Shown: one piece after another, positions 8,058 to 16,089 of the stretch
How the letters are laid out: each line of letters starts with the position of its first letter
How positions within the stretch are numbered: the stretch's first letter is position 1
Origin: JAMOAD01 sp023621955
GTDB lineage: Bacteria > Acidobacteriota > Aminicenantia > JAMOAD01
Direction of reading: 5' to 3'
DNA: 18,776 nt
Assembly: GCA_035403085.1 (NCBI GenBank)
Contig: DAONEM010000039.1
Coordinates: 1-18,776, forward strand
Notes under the pieces: generated by a model
The model's database searches: none
What the model was told of the DNA's origin: nothing
Seen by the model: the letters and a program-made list of their open reading frames with translations, nothing else
Made by a program: the position numbers and the translations under genes

Positions 8058-9254
8058 ATGAAAACAAGCTGTTGGATTCTTCTCTTTCTCTTCCTCTCCC
8101 TCTGCCCATTAGTGGCCCAGAAGGAGGATTCTCGCGACTCAAAGGGGGATCTTCACCTCAACCTCTTTCTAGACTTCTCCCTCACGGGGCGTAACATCGG
8201 TGATGCATCCTTCTCTCTCCTAAGCTCGCCTGGTTTTCCCCAAGGAGGGGAGGAGGATCAAGGCGTTTCAGAGCGCGGCTTTTCCCTGAACTACGGAGAG
8301 CTCGTCCTCTCTTCCACCCTGGACCGCCACTTCGAGATCGCAACGGTCCTTCACCTTCGGGAAGACCACTTGGAAATCGAGGAGGCTTGGGTAAGAACCA
8401 AGAGCCTTCCGGCAGGTTTCCAGGTCCAGGTGGGGAAGTTTCTCAGCTCTTTCGGCCGGACAAACAGTCAACACGCCCACTACTGGCGTTTCGCAAGCCG
8501 TCCCCTCCCGGCCTCATTGGTACTGGGGGAGGAGGGTCTCGGGGAAAAGGGGATTCGGCTCTCCTGGACTCCCCCCCTCCCTCTCTCCCTGCAAGTGGGA
8601 ACAGAGCTCTTGAACGGAGAAAACGGGGCCTCCTTCGCTTCGGAAGGGAGCGCCACGCTGGAGAGGAGCCCCGCTCCCCGCCTGATCACCGCCTTCCTCA
8701 AAGGGGAGAGAAGGATCGGAAAGGTTCTCTGCCTCTACGGCCTCTCTTGGGCCAACGGGAAAGAGAGAAGAGAGACCTTCGACGAGGGAGCGAGCCTTCC
8801 TTACCGGGGACACTCCCGACTCTACGGCGCCGACATCACCATCAGGCTCGACATCGATTCGGACCGTTACCTCTCCCTCACCGGGGAAGGACTCTGGAGG
8901 AAGAGAAGGGGAGACCTTCTCGAATCTGACGGGTCGCTCCTCCCAGGAAGCGCCGATCAGGGGGGGCTCTTTCTCGAGACAACCTGGAAATTCTCCCGAC
9001 GCTGGGGCGTCAACGGCCGGTGGGAAGAGGTGGTCCGGAACAAGGCGGAGTCGGGGGGCAGGAGTCTTCTCCTCCCTAAGAGCCTCTCGGCCTGGAGAGG
9101 ATCTCTGGAGTTTCTTCCCACCGAATCCTTCCGGCTCCGGCTGGAACTCCTTCGTGACCTGAGCCGCTTCCTCTCGAAGGAACGGAGGCCCTACACGGAG
9201 ATCCGTCTGAGCCTCAACGTTGTCGCCGGCGGTCATAGGGATCACTCGCACTGA
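8058..9254 (+). CDS. Beta-barrel outer-membrane protein (porin-like), possibly metal-linked
   Basis: The protein has 398 residues. A signal peptide (MKTSCWILLFLFLSLCPLVAQ) is followed by alternating hydrophobic/polar strands with many aromatics and Gly, as in porin-like barrels ('LNLFLDFSLTGRNI', 'HFEIATVLHL', 'LSLQVGTELLNG'). No TonB plug domain is seen and the length is that of a 14-16-strand porin. A notable motif is at residues 126-143, GKFLSSFGRTNSQHAHYW. From memory, 'GxxN.QH.H' occurs in uncharacterised outer-membrane proteins near zinc-uptake genes, which I cannot verify here. The C-terminus, GGHRDHSH, is His-rich and lacks the usual terminal aromatic of porins. ATG 8058 is preceded by GGAGG 5-6 nt upstream; a TTG at 8046 also reads in frame but would consume that site. 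Zinc/metal passage is an inference. Confidence 0.65.
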   Translation: MKTSCWILLFLFLSLCPLVAQKEDSRDSKGDLHLNLFLDFSLTGRNIGDASFSLLSSPGFPQGGEEDQGVSERGFSLNYGELVLSSTLDRHFEIATVLHLREDHLEIEEAWVRTKSLPAGFQVQVGKFLSSFGRTNSQHAHYWRFASRPLPASLVLGEEGLGEKGIRLSWTPPLPLSLQVGTELLNGENGASFASEGSATLERSPAPRLITAFLKGERRIGKVLCLYGLSWANGKERRETFDEGASLPYRGHSRLYGADITIRLDIDSDRYLSLTGEGLWRKRRGDLLESDGSLLPGSADQGGLFLETTWKFSRRWGVNGRWEEVVRNKAESGGRSLLLPKSLSAWRGSLEFLPTESFRLRLELLRDLSRFLSKERRPYTEIRLSLNVVAGGHRDHSH

Positions 9255-9325
9255 GGGAGAGAGATCCCTCCCCTCTGCGAAAAGAAGAGGCAACAGAAGA
9301 GAGAGCGGGGCAAGCAGAGAGACTC
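9255..9325. other. Short convergent gap between the outer-membrane protein and sensor genes
   Basis: It holds a small hairpin, GAGGGA (9253-9258) with TCCCTC (9265-9270), that begins inside the outer-membrane protein stop codon. It has no T-run, so termination is uncertain. Nothing else is seen in these 71 bases. Confidence 0.25.
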
Positions 9326-12300
9326 TCAGGGCTCCGTCGAACGCCTTAGGACAATGACCGTCATGTCGTCGGTCAGGGGTTTGTCGCTCCCCCGCCACTC
9401 CTCTTCTTTGGAGAGAAGACAACGGAGAATCTCCTGGGCCGAATCCCTTCGGCACTCCGCCAACGCCCTCTCCACACCCTGGAGCCCCCAGAGTCTCTCT
9501 TCGGCGTTAAAGCTCTCCGCCAGCCCATCGGTGAAGAGCACAAGGGACTCCCCCTCTCCGAGCACCTCTTCCCTCTCCTCGTAGACAAAGTCTTCGAGGG
9601 CCCCCAGGGGAATCCCGGAGGCGGAGATTCTGCGAAAGCCCTCTCTTGCGAGGATATAGGCCGGCGGCATCCCGGCGCAGACGATCCGAATCCGCCCCTC
9701 CCGGTAGCGGCAGAGGGTCAGTCCCATGTAGAGAGGACCCAGGTGCATCTTCTTGAGGGTGATGTTGGTATGGTGAAAAAACTCCAGGGAGCTCATCCGA
9801 GAGGAGCAGGAGAGGAAGAGTCCCTTGACCACGGAGACCATGATCCCCGCTTTGAGGCCGTGGTGGGTGGCGTCTCCGAGAACGAGGGTGGACTCCCCTC
9901 TCTCCTCATAACCGTCGTAGTAGTCACCCCCTACCTCGGCGGCGGTCTTCATGGCCACCGCCAGCTCGGCTCCCTGAACCTTTGGGAGGGAGAGAGGGAG
10001 CATGGAGAGTTGGAGCTGCCGGGCCTCCTCGAGTTCGCGGCTCTTGCGGTTGTTCTCCTGCTGGACGAGCCGGGATTGAGCCTCCGCCGCCCTTGCCCTG
10101 AGCTCAGATTCCTTGACCGCCGTCCTCTCCCTCTCCCTCCTCAAGACCGCTCCCCTCCCTGCGACCAGCAGGGAGACGGCGACACCCAGGTAGAAGAGAT
10201 AAGCCCAGAAGCTCTTCCAGAAGGGGGGCAGGATTCGGATTCTCAGGGTCACCGGCTTTGGGTTCCAGACGCCGTCGGGGTTGGCCGCGGTCACCTTGAA
10301 AAGGTAGGACCCCGCGGGAAGGTTCGTATAGGTCGCGTAGCGCCGGTTGCCCGCATCGATCCACTCCCGGTCGAACCCCTCCAGGATGTACCGGAAGCGG
10401 TTCCTCTCGGGCCCGGTGAAGTGGAGAGCCCCATAGCCGAGAGTGAAGACCTTCTCCTTGGGACCGAGGACGATCTCTTCCAGGTAGGTCGGCTGAAGGG
10501 GGAGAAGGTACCCCTTGGGGCCCCTCTTCACCTTAGCGGTCTTCACATCCCCCTCTCCGGTAACCTCCACGGGCTTGTTGTAGATCTGCAGCTGCGTGAT
10601 CACCACCGGCGGAAAGAGAGGGTCCGATCCGAGGGAGGCCGGGTTGAAGAGGGTGGCGCCGTTAACACCTCCGAAGATCATCCTGCCGTCGTGGAGCCTC
10701 AGGGCCGCCCCTATGTTGAACTCGTTCTCCTGAAGACCGTCGAAGAGATCGTAGTTGAAGAACTTCTCTCTCTCTGTGTCGAAACGGGAGAGTCCCTTGT
10801 TCGTTCCCATCCAGAGAGCTCCCTGACTATCCTCGAGCAACGAGTAGACGACGTTGTTCGCCAGCCCCTCCCTTTCGCCCCAGTGGCGAAAGAGTCCCCT
10901 CTTCTCGTCGTAGAGGGCGAGCCCCTCGGTTCCTGTTCCCAACCAGATCCGGCCGCGGCTGTCCTCCAGGAGCGAAATCACCCTCTCCGCGCGGACCCCT
11001 TTCCCGTCCGAACTCTTCCCGGGGAAGCGGGTCATGCTTCCCGAGAGGGGGTCGTAGAGAACCGTCATCCCATCTAGGGCCATCCAGATCCGTCCCTTCC
11101 GGTCCTCGAGAATCGCCCAGAGGTTCCCGTTTCTCTGCAGGGTTGGGGTGAGACGGCTTGGAGGGAACCTCTGGCAAAGACCTGTCTTCGGATCCAAACG
11201 GGCGCCCCCCTGTCCCGTGGTCCCCACCCATACCCCTCCGTACCGGTCCACGGCACAGGAGGTCAGAGCGTTGGAGGGAAGGCTCCGGGGATCCGACGGG
11301 AGGTTCCGGTAGATCCGAAGCTTCCCACTCTTTGAATCCACCCTGACCAGCCCTCCCCCGAGGGTGGCGGCCCAAATTTCCCCCTCCCTTCCCTTACAGA
11401 GAGCCATAGGGGCGGCGTTCGGAAAGGAGACAGGACTTCCTTGACCGAAGAGGAGAGAGGAGTGTTTCCTGGTTTTGGGGTCGTAGATGTCGATCCCCTT
11501 GTCGAAGATTCCGGTCCAGATTCTCCCCCGGTCATCCTCGACAAAGCTGAAGACGTTCACGCCGATAAGCCCCTCGTCGGGATGAAGGTGGTGGAAGCGT
11601 CTCGTTCCGGGAGAGTAGAGGAAGAGCCCTGAACCGAAGGTGCCGAACCAGAGGTTCCCGCCGTTGTCCTGGAGGGGTGGAAAGAAGTGGTCCACCGGTT
11701 GGGAACCCGACGAAAAGGCAAGCCGCAGAGATCGTCCCTCGGAGGGGGTGAAACGGGTGAGGACTCCCCCGTTGTTGGGGTTCAGCGGGCCGTTGAGCCA
11801 GAGGTCTCCGGCCTTGTCCTGGGTGATTCCGACGATTCTGTTCCCATCGCTCCCCGGAGTGGCGATATCGAAGCGGGTATACCCGCCCCTCTGGTCGACG
11901 CGGTAGAGCCCGTCGGCGCTCCCCGCCCAGAGACGTCCCCCCCGGTCGAGAAACAGGGCCCTCACATCCGCACCGGCCCTCTTCAAACCTTCGTGGAGAG
12001 TAAAGGTCCCCCTCAGGGGATCGAAGGCGTAGAGGTTTCCCTGGAGAGAGAGCCAGAGGTTTCCGCGACGGTCCGGCAAGGCCGCTCGGACCTTACCGAT
12101 CTTCTGAACACCCCGCTCCGGAAGGGGAAAGGAGGTCCACTCCACCCTCTCCGGTTCGAAGCGGAGAAGGTTCTCTCCGCTGAGCCCCCAGAGCCTCCCT
12201 TGGGAATCCCTCCCGAAGCCGATGACTCCCCCTTGGCTTTCGGCCTCGAAGCGTACCTTGAAGTGCGTCAAGTCCCTCTCCAAGGTCACGATTCCCCCCA

Positions 12301-12895
12301 AGGTGGCCAAGAGGAAGCGACCATCCTCGATCTCCAAGACATCCCGGACACCCCGGAAGAGTTGTTCGTACCGGGGGGGGGCCCCGATGAAAAGCCTTCG
12401 GAAGCCCTTCTGCCGGGGGTTCCAAAGAAACACGCCCCTGTCGTTGGCCAGCCAGACCCTCCCCTGAGAGTCTTCCTTCACCCGAAAGAGCCCCCGAAAA
12501 GGTGTCAGTGAGGAGGGATCCCTGGGGTCAGGCGTAAGCCTCTGAACCTTCAGGCTCTTCAGGTCCACCAGGTTGATGACCCGATCGTTGGTCACCACCC
12601 AGAGAACCTCCCGGGAATCCTCCAGGAGAATCCCGTTCACCCAGCTATCGGAGAGAGTGGAAGTATCGGTCAGTTCGGAGCGGAGGGCCAAGAACCCGGA
12701 CCCGTCGAAACGGTTGAGGCCGTCCTGAGTACCGACCCAGAGAAACCCCTTGCGGTCTTGGAAGAGAGAGGTAACGGCGTTCTCAGAAAGCCCCTGGGCC
12801 GAAGTATAGCGCCTGTGCCTCACCTCCTCCCCGGAAAGAACCATCACCAGAAGGGTGGCGAAGAAGATGAATCCCCCGTGTCCTCTCTTGATCAT
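9326..12895 (-). CDS. Reg_prop/Y_Y_Y sensor with SpoIIE (PP2C-type) serine phosphatase output
   Basis: This is a 1189-residue membrane sensor. A signal or anchor helix (about 8-20) precedes a periplasmic double beta-propeller (about 35-735) with fourteen Trp-containing Reg_prop blades such as 'GFLWVGTQDGLNRFD' (residue 50) and 'GRIWLGTGTEGLALYD'. The Y_Y_Y domain follows (about 800-880, 'YTNLPAGSYLFKVTAANPDG'), then one TM helix (about 893-912), a coiled coil (about 915-965) and a SpoIIE phosphatase. The metal-binding motifs are intact: 'EVGGDYYDG' (near 988), 'LGDATHHGLKAG' (near 1010), 'TDGLAES' (near 1125) and 'TDDMTVIVL' (near 1176). There is no histidine kinase or receiver domain. It probably senses a periplasmic ligand and dephosphorylates a cytoplasmic anti-sigma-antagonist-type partner, as in RsbU systems. 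No such partner is in the window. Start ATG 12895 follows GGGAGAGAGGAGA. Confidence 0.92.
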   Translation of the reverse strand: MIKRGHGGFIFFATLLVMVLSGEEVRHRRYTSAQGLSENAVTSLFQDRKGFLWVGTQDGLNRFDGSGFLALRSELTDTSTLSDSWVNGILLEDSREVLWVVTNDRVINLVDLKSLKVQRLTPDPRDPSSLTPFRGLFRVKEDSQGRVWLANDRGVFLWNPRQKGFRRLFIGAPPRYEQLFRGVRDVLEIEDGRFLLATLGGIVTLERDLTHFKVRFEAESQGGVIGFGRDSQGRLWGLSGENLLRFEPERVEWTSFPLPERGVQKIGKVRAALPDRRGNLWLSLQGNLYAFDPLRGTFTLHEGLKRAGADVRALFLDRGGRLWAGSADGLYRVDQRGGYTRFDIATPGSDGNRIVGITQDKAGDLWLNGPLNPNNGGVLTRFTPSEGRSLRLAFSSGSQPVDHFFPPLQDNGGNLWFGTFGSGLFLYSPGTRRFHHLHPDEGLIGVNVFSFVEDDRGRIWTGIFDKGIDIYDPKTRKHSSLLFGQGSPVSFPNAAPMALCKGREGEIWAATLGGGLVRVDSKSGKLRIYRNLPSDPRSLPSNALTSCAVDRYGGVWVGTTGQGGARLDPKTGLCQRFPPSRLTPTLQRNGNLWAILEDRKGRIWMALDGMTVLYDPLSGSMTRFPGKSSDGKGVRAERVISLLEDSRGRIWLGTGTEGLALYDEKRGLFRHWGEREGLANNVVYSLLEDSQGALWMGTNKGLSRFDTEREKFFNYDLFDGLQENEFNIGAALRLHDGRMIFGGVNGATLFNPASLGSDPLFPPVVITQLQIYNKPVEVTGEGDVKTAKVKRGPKGYLLPLQPTYLEEIVLGPKEKVFTLGYGALHFTGPERNRFRYILEGFDREWIDAGNRRYATYTNLPAGSYLFKVTAANPDGVWNPKPVTLRIRILPPFWKSFWAYLFYLGVAVSLLVAGRGAVLRRERERTAVKESELRARAAEAQSRLVQQENNRKSRELEEARQLQLSMLPLSLPKVQGAELAVAMKTAAEVGGDYYDGYEERGESTLVLGDATHHGLKAGIMVSVVKGLFLSCSSRMSSLEFFHHTNITLKKMHLGPLYMGLTLCRYREGRIRIVCAGMPPAYILAREGFRRISASGIPLGALEDFVYEEREEVLGEGESLVLFTDGLAESFNAEERLWGLQGVERALAECRRDSAQEILRCLLSKEEEWRGSDKPLTDDMTVIVLRRSTEP

Positions 12896-12904
12896 TCTCC
12901 TCTC

Positions 12905-12925
12905 TCCCTACCCCTATGGTAGGGA
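12905..12925. promoter_or_regulatory. 8-bp perfect dyad over the -10/start region of the sensor-phosphatase gene (operator candidate)
   Basis: TCCCTACC (12905-12912) and GGTAGGGA (12918-12925) form a perfect inverted repeat with a 5-nt centre. It overlaps the proposed -10 box and transcription start of the minus-strand sensor gene. No T-run follows, so a terminator is unlikely; a repressor site or 5'-leader hairpin fits better. Confidence 0.4.
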
Positions 12926-12944
12926 AAAGAACGGATCAGAGCAA
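12916..12944 (-). promoter_or_regulatory. Candidate promoter for the sensor-phosphatase gene
   Basis: On the minus strand TTGCTC (12939-12944, 3/6) and TACCAT (12916-12921, 4/6) are 17 nt apart. Transcription would start near 12909, about 14 nt before ATG 12895. The same -10 hexamer with the same spacing appears before the aminotransferase gene. The -35 is weak, so this is tentative. Confidence 0.35.
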
Positions 12945-12982
12945 GAGAACGGCCCCTTTCGCTCTCCCCGCTAAACCAGCTT

Positions 12983-13001
12983 CCCCGGCTCTTCTCCGGG
13001 G
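12983..13001 (-). terminator. GC hairpin just after the S9 peptidase stop (weak terminator candidate)
   Basis: CCCCGG (12983-12988) pairs with CCGGGG (12996-13001) across a 7-nt loop, 3 nt past the peptidase stop codon. Only a weak T-stretch (GGTTTAG) follows on the minus strand. It may reduce read-through into the sensor gene, but it is not a classic intrinsic terminator. Confidence 0.25.
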
Positions 13002-13004
13002 CCG

Positions 13005-15869
13005 TCACTCCTTGGCGGAAGAGCGGCGCCGTCCCTCTTCGTCCACTGCCATCCAGGCCGGTTCGGCCTCGTGGCGCAGGAAACGGTTGAAAAACTCATC
13101 CACTTTCTGGGTCCAGTGAAAGCGGTTAACGCCTTTGTTCAAACTATGGCCCTCCCCGGTGTAGTTGAAGAGGTAAGCTGGCTTCTCAAGACGGCGAAGG
13201 GCCATGAAGAGCTCGATCCCCTGCTCCCAGGGGACGGTGTCATCATCGTCGTTGGCTTGAATCAACAGGGGGGTGGTGAGTTTGTAAAGGGAGAAGAGGG
13301 GAGAGTTCTGGATATACTTCTCCGGCATGTCCCAGAGAGAGCCGCCCAGACGGCTCTGGTCCCTTTCGTAGAGGAACTGCCGAGAATCGCCCCTCCCCCA
13401 ACGGATTCCACCGTAAGAGCTCGTCATATTGGCCACCGGAGCCGAAACCACTCCGGCGGAGAAGAGAGAGCACTGGGTCAGGATGTAGGTCGTCTCATAA
13501 CCTCCGAAGGAGTGACCCGTGATCCCTACCCCCTTCGGGTCGACCCATCCCTCCTTGAGAAGGCTTTCCACGCTGGAGACAACACACTTCAGCGCGCTCT
13601 GCCCTGGCTCCCCAGGGGTGTAGATGATATCGGGCATCCACACGGCATACCCCCGGGAGACGAAGAAGGGAACGTTGAGCTCCGTTGCCGCCTCGGGGGT
13701 GTGAAAGCGGTGGAAGTACTGGCTCATCCTCTCGTAGATCACGACGATCAAAGGAGAGCGCCCTCCTGAAAGGGTCCTCTCCGGTCGGTAGAGAACCCCT
13801 TTCAGGCTCTTCCCATCGGAGAGGGAGAAGGAACGTAGCTCCTCCTTTCCCCAGAAGAAGGCTCCCTTCTGGTCGTCCAGAGAGGTGACCCTCTGAGGGT
13901 TTGAAAAATTGCCGTCCGCCGTCCAGAGGTCTGGGTAGAGGTCGAAGGCGGAGCGGGTGAAGAGATAGGTGGAGGAGTCGTCGCTGTTGCCCAGAAGTTC
14001 CAAGTGGTAGGGCCCTTTCATGAGCCGTTGGGGAGATCTTTCCCAGGGGGCGACTCTGTAGATTCCCTCCTCACCGGTCTCTTGGTTCCGCCCATGCAGG
14101 AGGAGGAAAGGACGATCTTCGACCCACCCTCTCTCCGAGGTCGGCTTCTCCAAGGCGCGGAAGAGAACCCTCTCCTTGCGCCCCATCCCTCCCGTTAACC
14201 GAAAGGCCTTTCCGTTGTTGGTGTCGAAGCGCCAGAGGTCGATGCCGTCGGAGAGGAGGAGCCCCTCGTCGCCGTTCACCCAGGTCGGTTCCCCCCAGGA
14301 GGGAGCGGGAGAGGGACGGTCCCAGTTGCTTCTCCTGAAGAGATCATCCGCTTCGCCGCTGGCCTTCAGGAGAAGCTCCCGCTTTCTGGTCCGGTCGAAA
14401 AGGTGCCACATCCCCTCCTCACCGAACCAGAGAACGAAGTTCCCCCGGGGGGAGAGGTACCCCTTCCAGGGGTTCTTACGGGCGAGGGTGCGACGTTCGC
14501 CGCTCTTTAGGTCGACAAGGATGACGTCGTAGAGAGAACCTTCGAAGGAAGAACTCCTCCTGTAGGGGTAGAAGGAGTTGAGAAGTAAGGACGAAGCCGT
14601 GGTGTCCACGGTCCCTTCAGGGTTCTCCCTGTCGGTGACAGGAACGACCCGGCGCTCCTTGGGCAGGAAGAGCGCCTGCCTGGGTGTCTGAGTCGCCCTC
14701 CTCTCCATCCGCTCTTCCTGGGAGTACGGGAGAGGATCGTTCCACTTCCAAAGTTCCACTTCCGGTTTGAGGTTTTTCGTCTCCCCCCGCCCCTCGGTGT
14801 AACCAAAGAGAAAGGCCCCCTGACTCTCGGGAAGGAATCGCATGGGAGCCTCTGCAACAACCTCCCTTTCCATGCCCCACCCGGTAGTGGAGCCGTCGAC
14901 GAGCGGCAAGGCCCCTGGGGTTCCTTCACTCCAGCCGTAAACCTTCCAAAGAGGCCTTCTCTTTTCGAAGGTGTCCCGGTTGGAGAGAAAGACCACCGAA
15001 CCTCTGGCAGAATCGACGGTGAGGTTGGTGTAGAGCCCCTCCCCCTGGAGAAGAACCTGCACGTAGGCGTCCTTGAGCCGGCACCGGTAGACCCCGTTCT
15101 TCTTGGAGTTCTTGATGGAACGGAGGATGAAGAAGATGTTCTCCCCGGAATCGTCCATACGGCTCTCCCAGACATCGGAGAAAACCACACGACGGTCATC
15201 CTTAAGGGATATGACCGTCAGGGCCCCCCCCTCTCCTCCGAACTTGCGGTTCCTCTCGAGGTTGCTCTTCTCCTCACCGAAACGGGGCCGGTCCAAAACG
15301 GGAAGGGCGGGGATCGAGGGGCGCACGGTTCTAGGGGTGTCTGCCGGGGCTTGTGCCCACCTCTCACCGGTAAAGGCGATCCATGAGGATCCTCGCCGGG
15401 AGGCGACCACCTCCTTCACCTCCGGGAAGATGCTCCTGCTCCCATCGTAGAGGCGAAGGAGGGTGAAGCTCTTGAACCTTCCCCTCTTCTTGGAGGAGAG
15501 AGAGCCGTGCTCCCTGGGGTAGACGGTGAAGAAACCGTACCGGGAATCCCGAGTAAAGCCGGGGCGGACCTTGGAGAGGTTCCTTCCATCGCTTCCGAGG
15601 GATCCGACCGAATAGGCATACTTTCGCGATCGACTCCGGAAGACCACCCGCCCCTCCCCCTTGAGAGAGGAGACGATGTACGCGGTCCAGCGGCCGTCCG
15701 GAGAGAGGGTCGCCTCGCCAAGGTTCTCCCACTTTTCCAGGTCTTGAAAGGCGATGGGTCGCTTCGCCTCCCCCTGAGCGAGGAGGGGAAGGGAAAGAAG
15801 CAGGATGGCGGGAACGAAAACGGAAAGGAGCCCCCCCTTCCGTTCTTCTCTCCCTCTGGCTCTACCCAC
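13005..15869 (-). CDS. Exported S9-family (prolyl oligopeptidase/DPP-type) serine peptidase
   Basis: From GTG 15869 the protein has 954 residues. The signal peptide (basic GRARGREERKGG, then LLSVFVPAILLLSLPLLAQG) precedes a beta-propeller with 'LSPDGRWTAYIVSS'-type blades. The C-terminal alpha/beta-hydrolase domain (about 700-945) carries the catalytic triad: Ser787 in 'GITGHSFGGYE', Asp within D874-D877 of 'NDDDDTVPWEQG', and His908 in 'YTGEGHSLNKG'. It should hydrolyse peptides outside the cytoplasm. The frame stays open to an ATG at 15989, but GTG 15869 is preferred: a perfect GGAGG lies 5 nt upstream (15875-15879), and a 40-residue extension would put polar sequence ahead of the signal peptide. 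Its stop is 109 nt before the sensor start on the same strand; co-transcription is possible but that gene seems to have its own promoter. Confidence 0.9.
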   Translation of the reverse strand: MGRARGREERKGGLLSVFVPAILLLSLPLLAQGEAKRPIAFQDLEKWENLGEATLSPDGRWTAYIVSSLKGEGRVVFRSRSRKYAYSVGSLGSDGRNLSKVRPGFTRDSRYGFFTVYPREHGSLSSKKRGRFKSFTLLRLYDGSRSIFPEVKEVVASRRGSSWIAFTGERWAQAPADTPRTVRPSIPALPVLDRPRFGEEKSNLERNRKFGGEGGALTVISLKDDRRVVFSDVWESRMDDSGENIFFILRSIKNSKKNGVYRCRLKDAYVQVLLQGEGLYTNLTVDSARGSVVFLSNRDTFEKRRPLWKVYGWSEGTPGALPLVDGSTTGWGMEREVVAEAPMRFLPESQGAFLFGYTEGRGETKNLKPEVELWKWNDPLPYSQEERMERRATQTPRQALFLPKERRVVPVTDRENPEGTVDTTASSLLLNSFYPYRRSSSFEGSLYDVILVDLKSGERRTLARKNPWKGYLSPRGNFVLWFGEEGMWHLFDRTRKRELLLKASGEADDLFRRSNWDRPSPAPSWGEPTWVNGDEGLLLSDGIDLWRFDTNNGKAFRLTGGMGRKERVLFRALEKPTSERGWVEDRPFLLLHGRNQETGEEGIYRVAPWERSPQRLMKGPYHLELLGNSDDSSTYLFTRSAFDLYPDLWTADGNFSNPQRVTSLDDQKGAFFWGKEELRSFSLSDGKSLKGVLYRPERTLSGGRSPLIVVIYERMSQYFHRFHTPEAATELNVPFFVSRGYAVWMPDIIYTPGEPGQSALKCVVSSVESLLKEGWVDPKGVGITGHSFGGYETTYILTQCSLFSAGVVSAPVANMTSSYGGIRWGRGDSRQFLYERDQSRLGGSLWDMPEKYIQNSPLFSLYKLTTPLLIQANDDDDTVPWEQGIELFMALRRLEKPAYLFNYTGEGHSLNKGVNRFHWTQKVDEFFNRFLRHEAEPAWMAVDEEGRRRSSAKE

Positions 15870-15890
15870 TGCAACCTCCGAAACGATTCT

Positions 15891-15909
15891 CCCGTCAAGA
15901 GTACCACAG
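15891..15909 (-). promoter_or_regulatory. Extended -10 promoter candidate for the S9 peptidase
   Basis: On the minus strand the sequence CTGTGGTACTCTTGACGGG carries TG-G-TACTCT, an extended -10 form (-10 at 15898-15903). It predicts a start near 15891 and a 22-nt leader with GGAGG before GTG 15869. Thirteen of its first fifteen bases match the sequence just before znuA (CTGTGGTATACTTGA). The -10 itself is only 3/6 to consensus, so confidence is low to moderate. Confidence 0.35.
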
Positions 15910-16012
15910 ATAGAGGATTCGGAAAAGCCGACCGGTCTCCCCCCTTCGCGAAGAGCCTCTCCATGGGTCCGAGGAAAACCTCTCTTCAAGGTTGGGTGGG
16001 GCTCCTCTGGGT

Positions 16013-16041
16013 TTGCCTTTTTTCACGCTTTCCCGTACCAT
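16013..16041 (+). promoter_or_regulatory. Promoter candidate for the aminotransferase gene
   Basis: TTGCCT (16013-16018, 4/6) and TACCAT (16036-16041, 4/6) are 17 nt apart. Transcription would start near 16048, giving a leader of about 39 nt. That leader holds a 6-bp GC hairpin (CGGCCC 16053-16058 with GGGCCG 16065-16070) just before the GAGGAG site at 16075-16080. Confidence 0.45.
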
Positions 16042-16074
16042 TTTCCCTGATCCGGCCCCTGTGAGGGCCGTGAC

Positions 16075-16089
16075 GAGGAGCGAAAAACG
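16075..16089 (+). promoter_or_regulatory. Ribosome binding site in front of an ACG codon
   Basis: GAGGAG at 16075-16080 is followed by 6 nt and then ACG at 16087. This spacing is ideal for a start codon. No ATG, GTG or TTG occurs in the aminotransferase frame between the in-frame stop at 16048-16050 and TTG 16180, which lies inside conserved coding sequence. Confidence 0.5.

Noticed and set aside
9743..11077. A 444-codon plus-strand open frame opposite the sensor-phosphatase
   Set aside because: It lies wholly inside the SpoIIE/Y_Y_Y coding region, which has clear conserved motifs on the minus strand. The antisense product shows no recognisable fold.
15944..15953. 10-bp palindrome CTTCGCGAAG as an operator between the peptidase and aminotransferase genes
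   Set aside because: It does not overlap either proposed promoter, and a palindrome of this length is easily found by chance in such GC-rich sequence.
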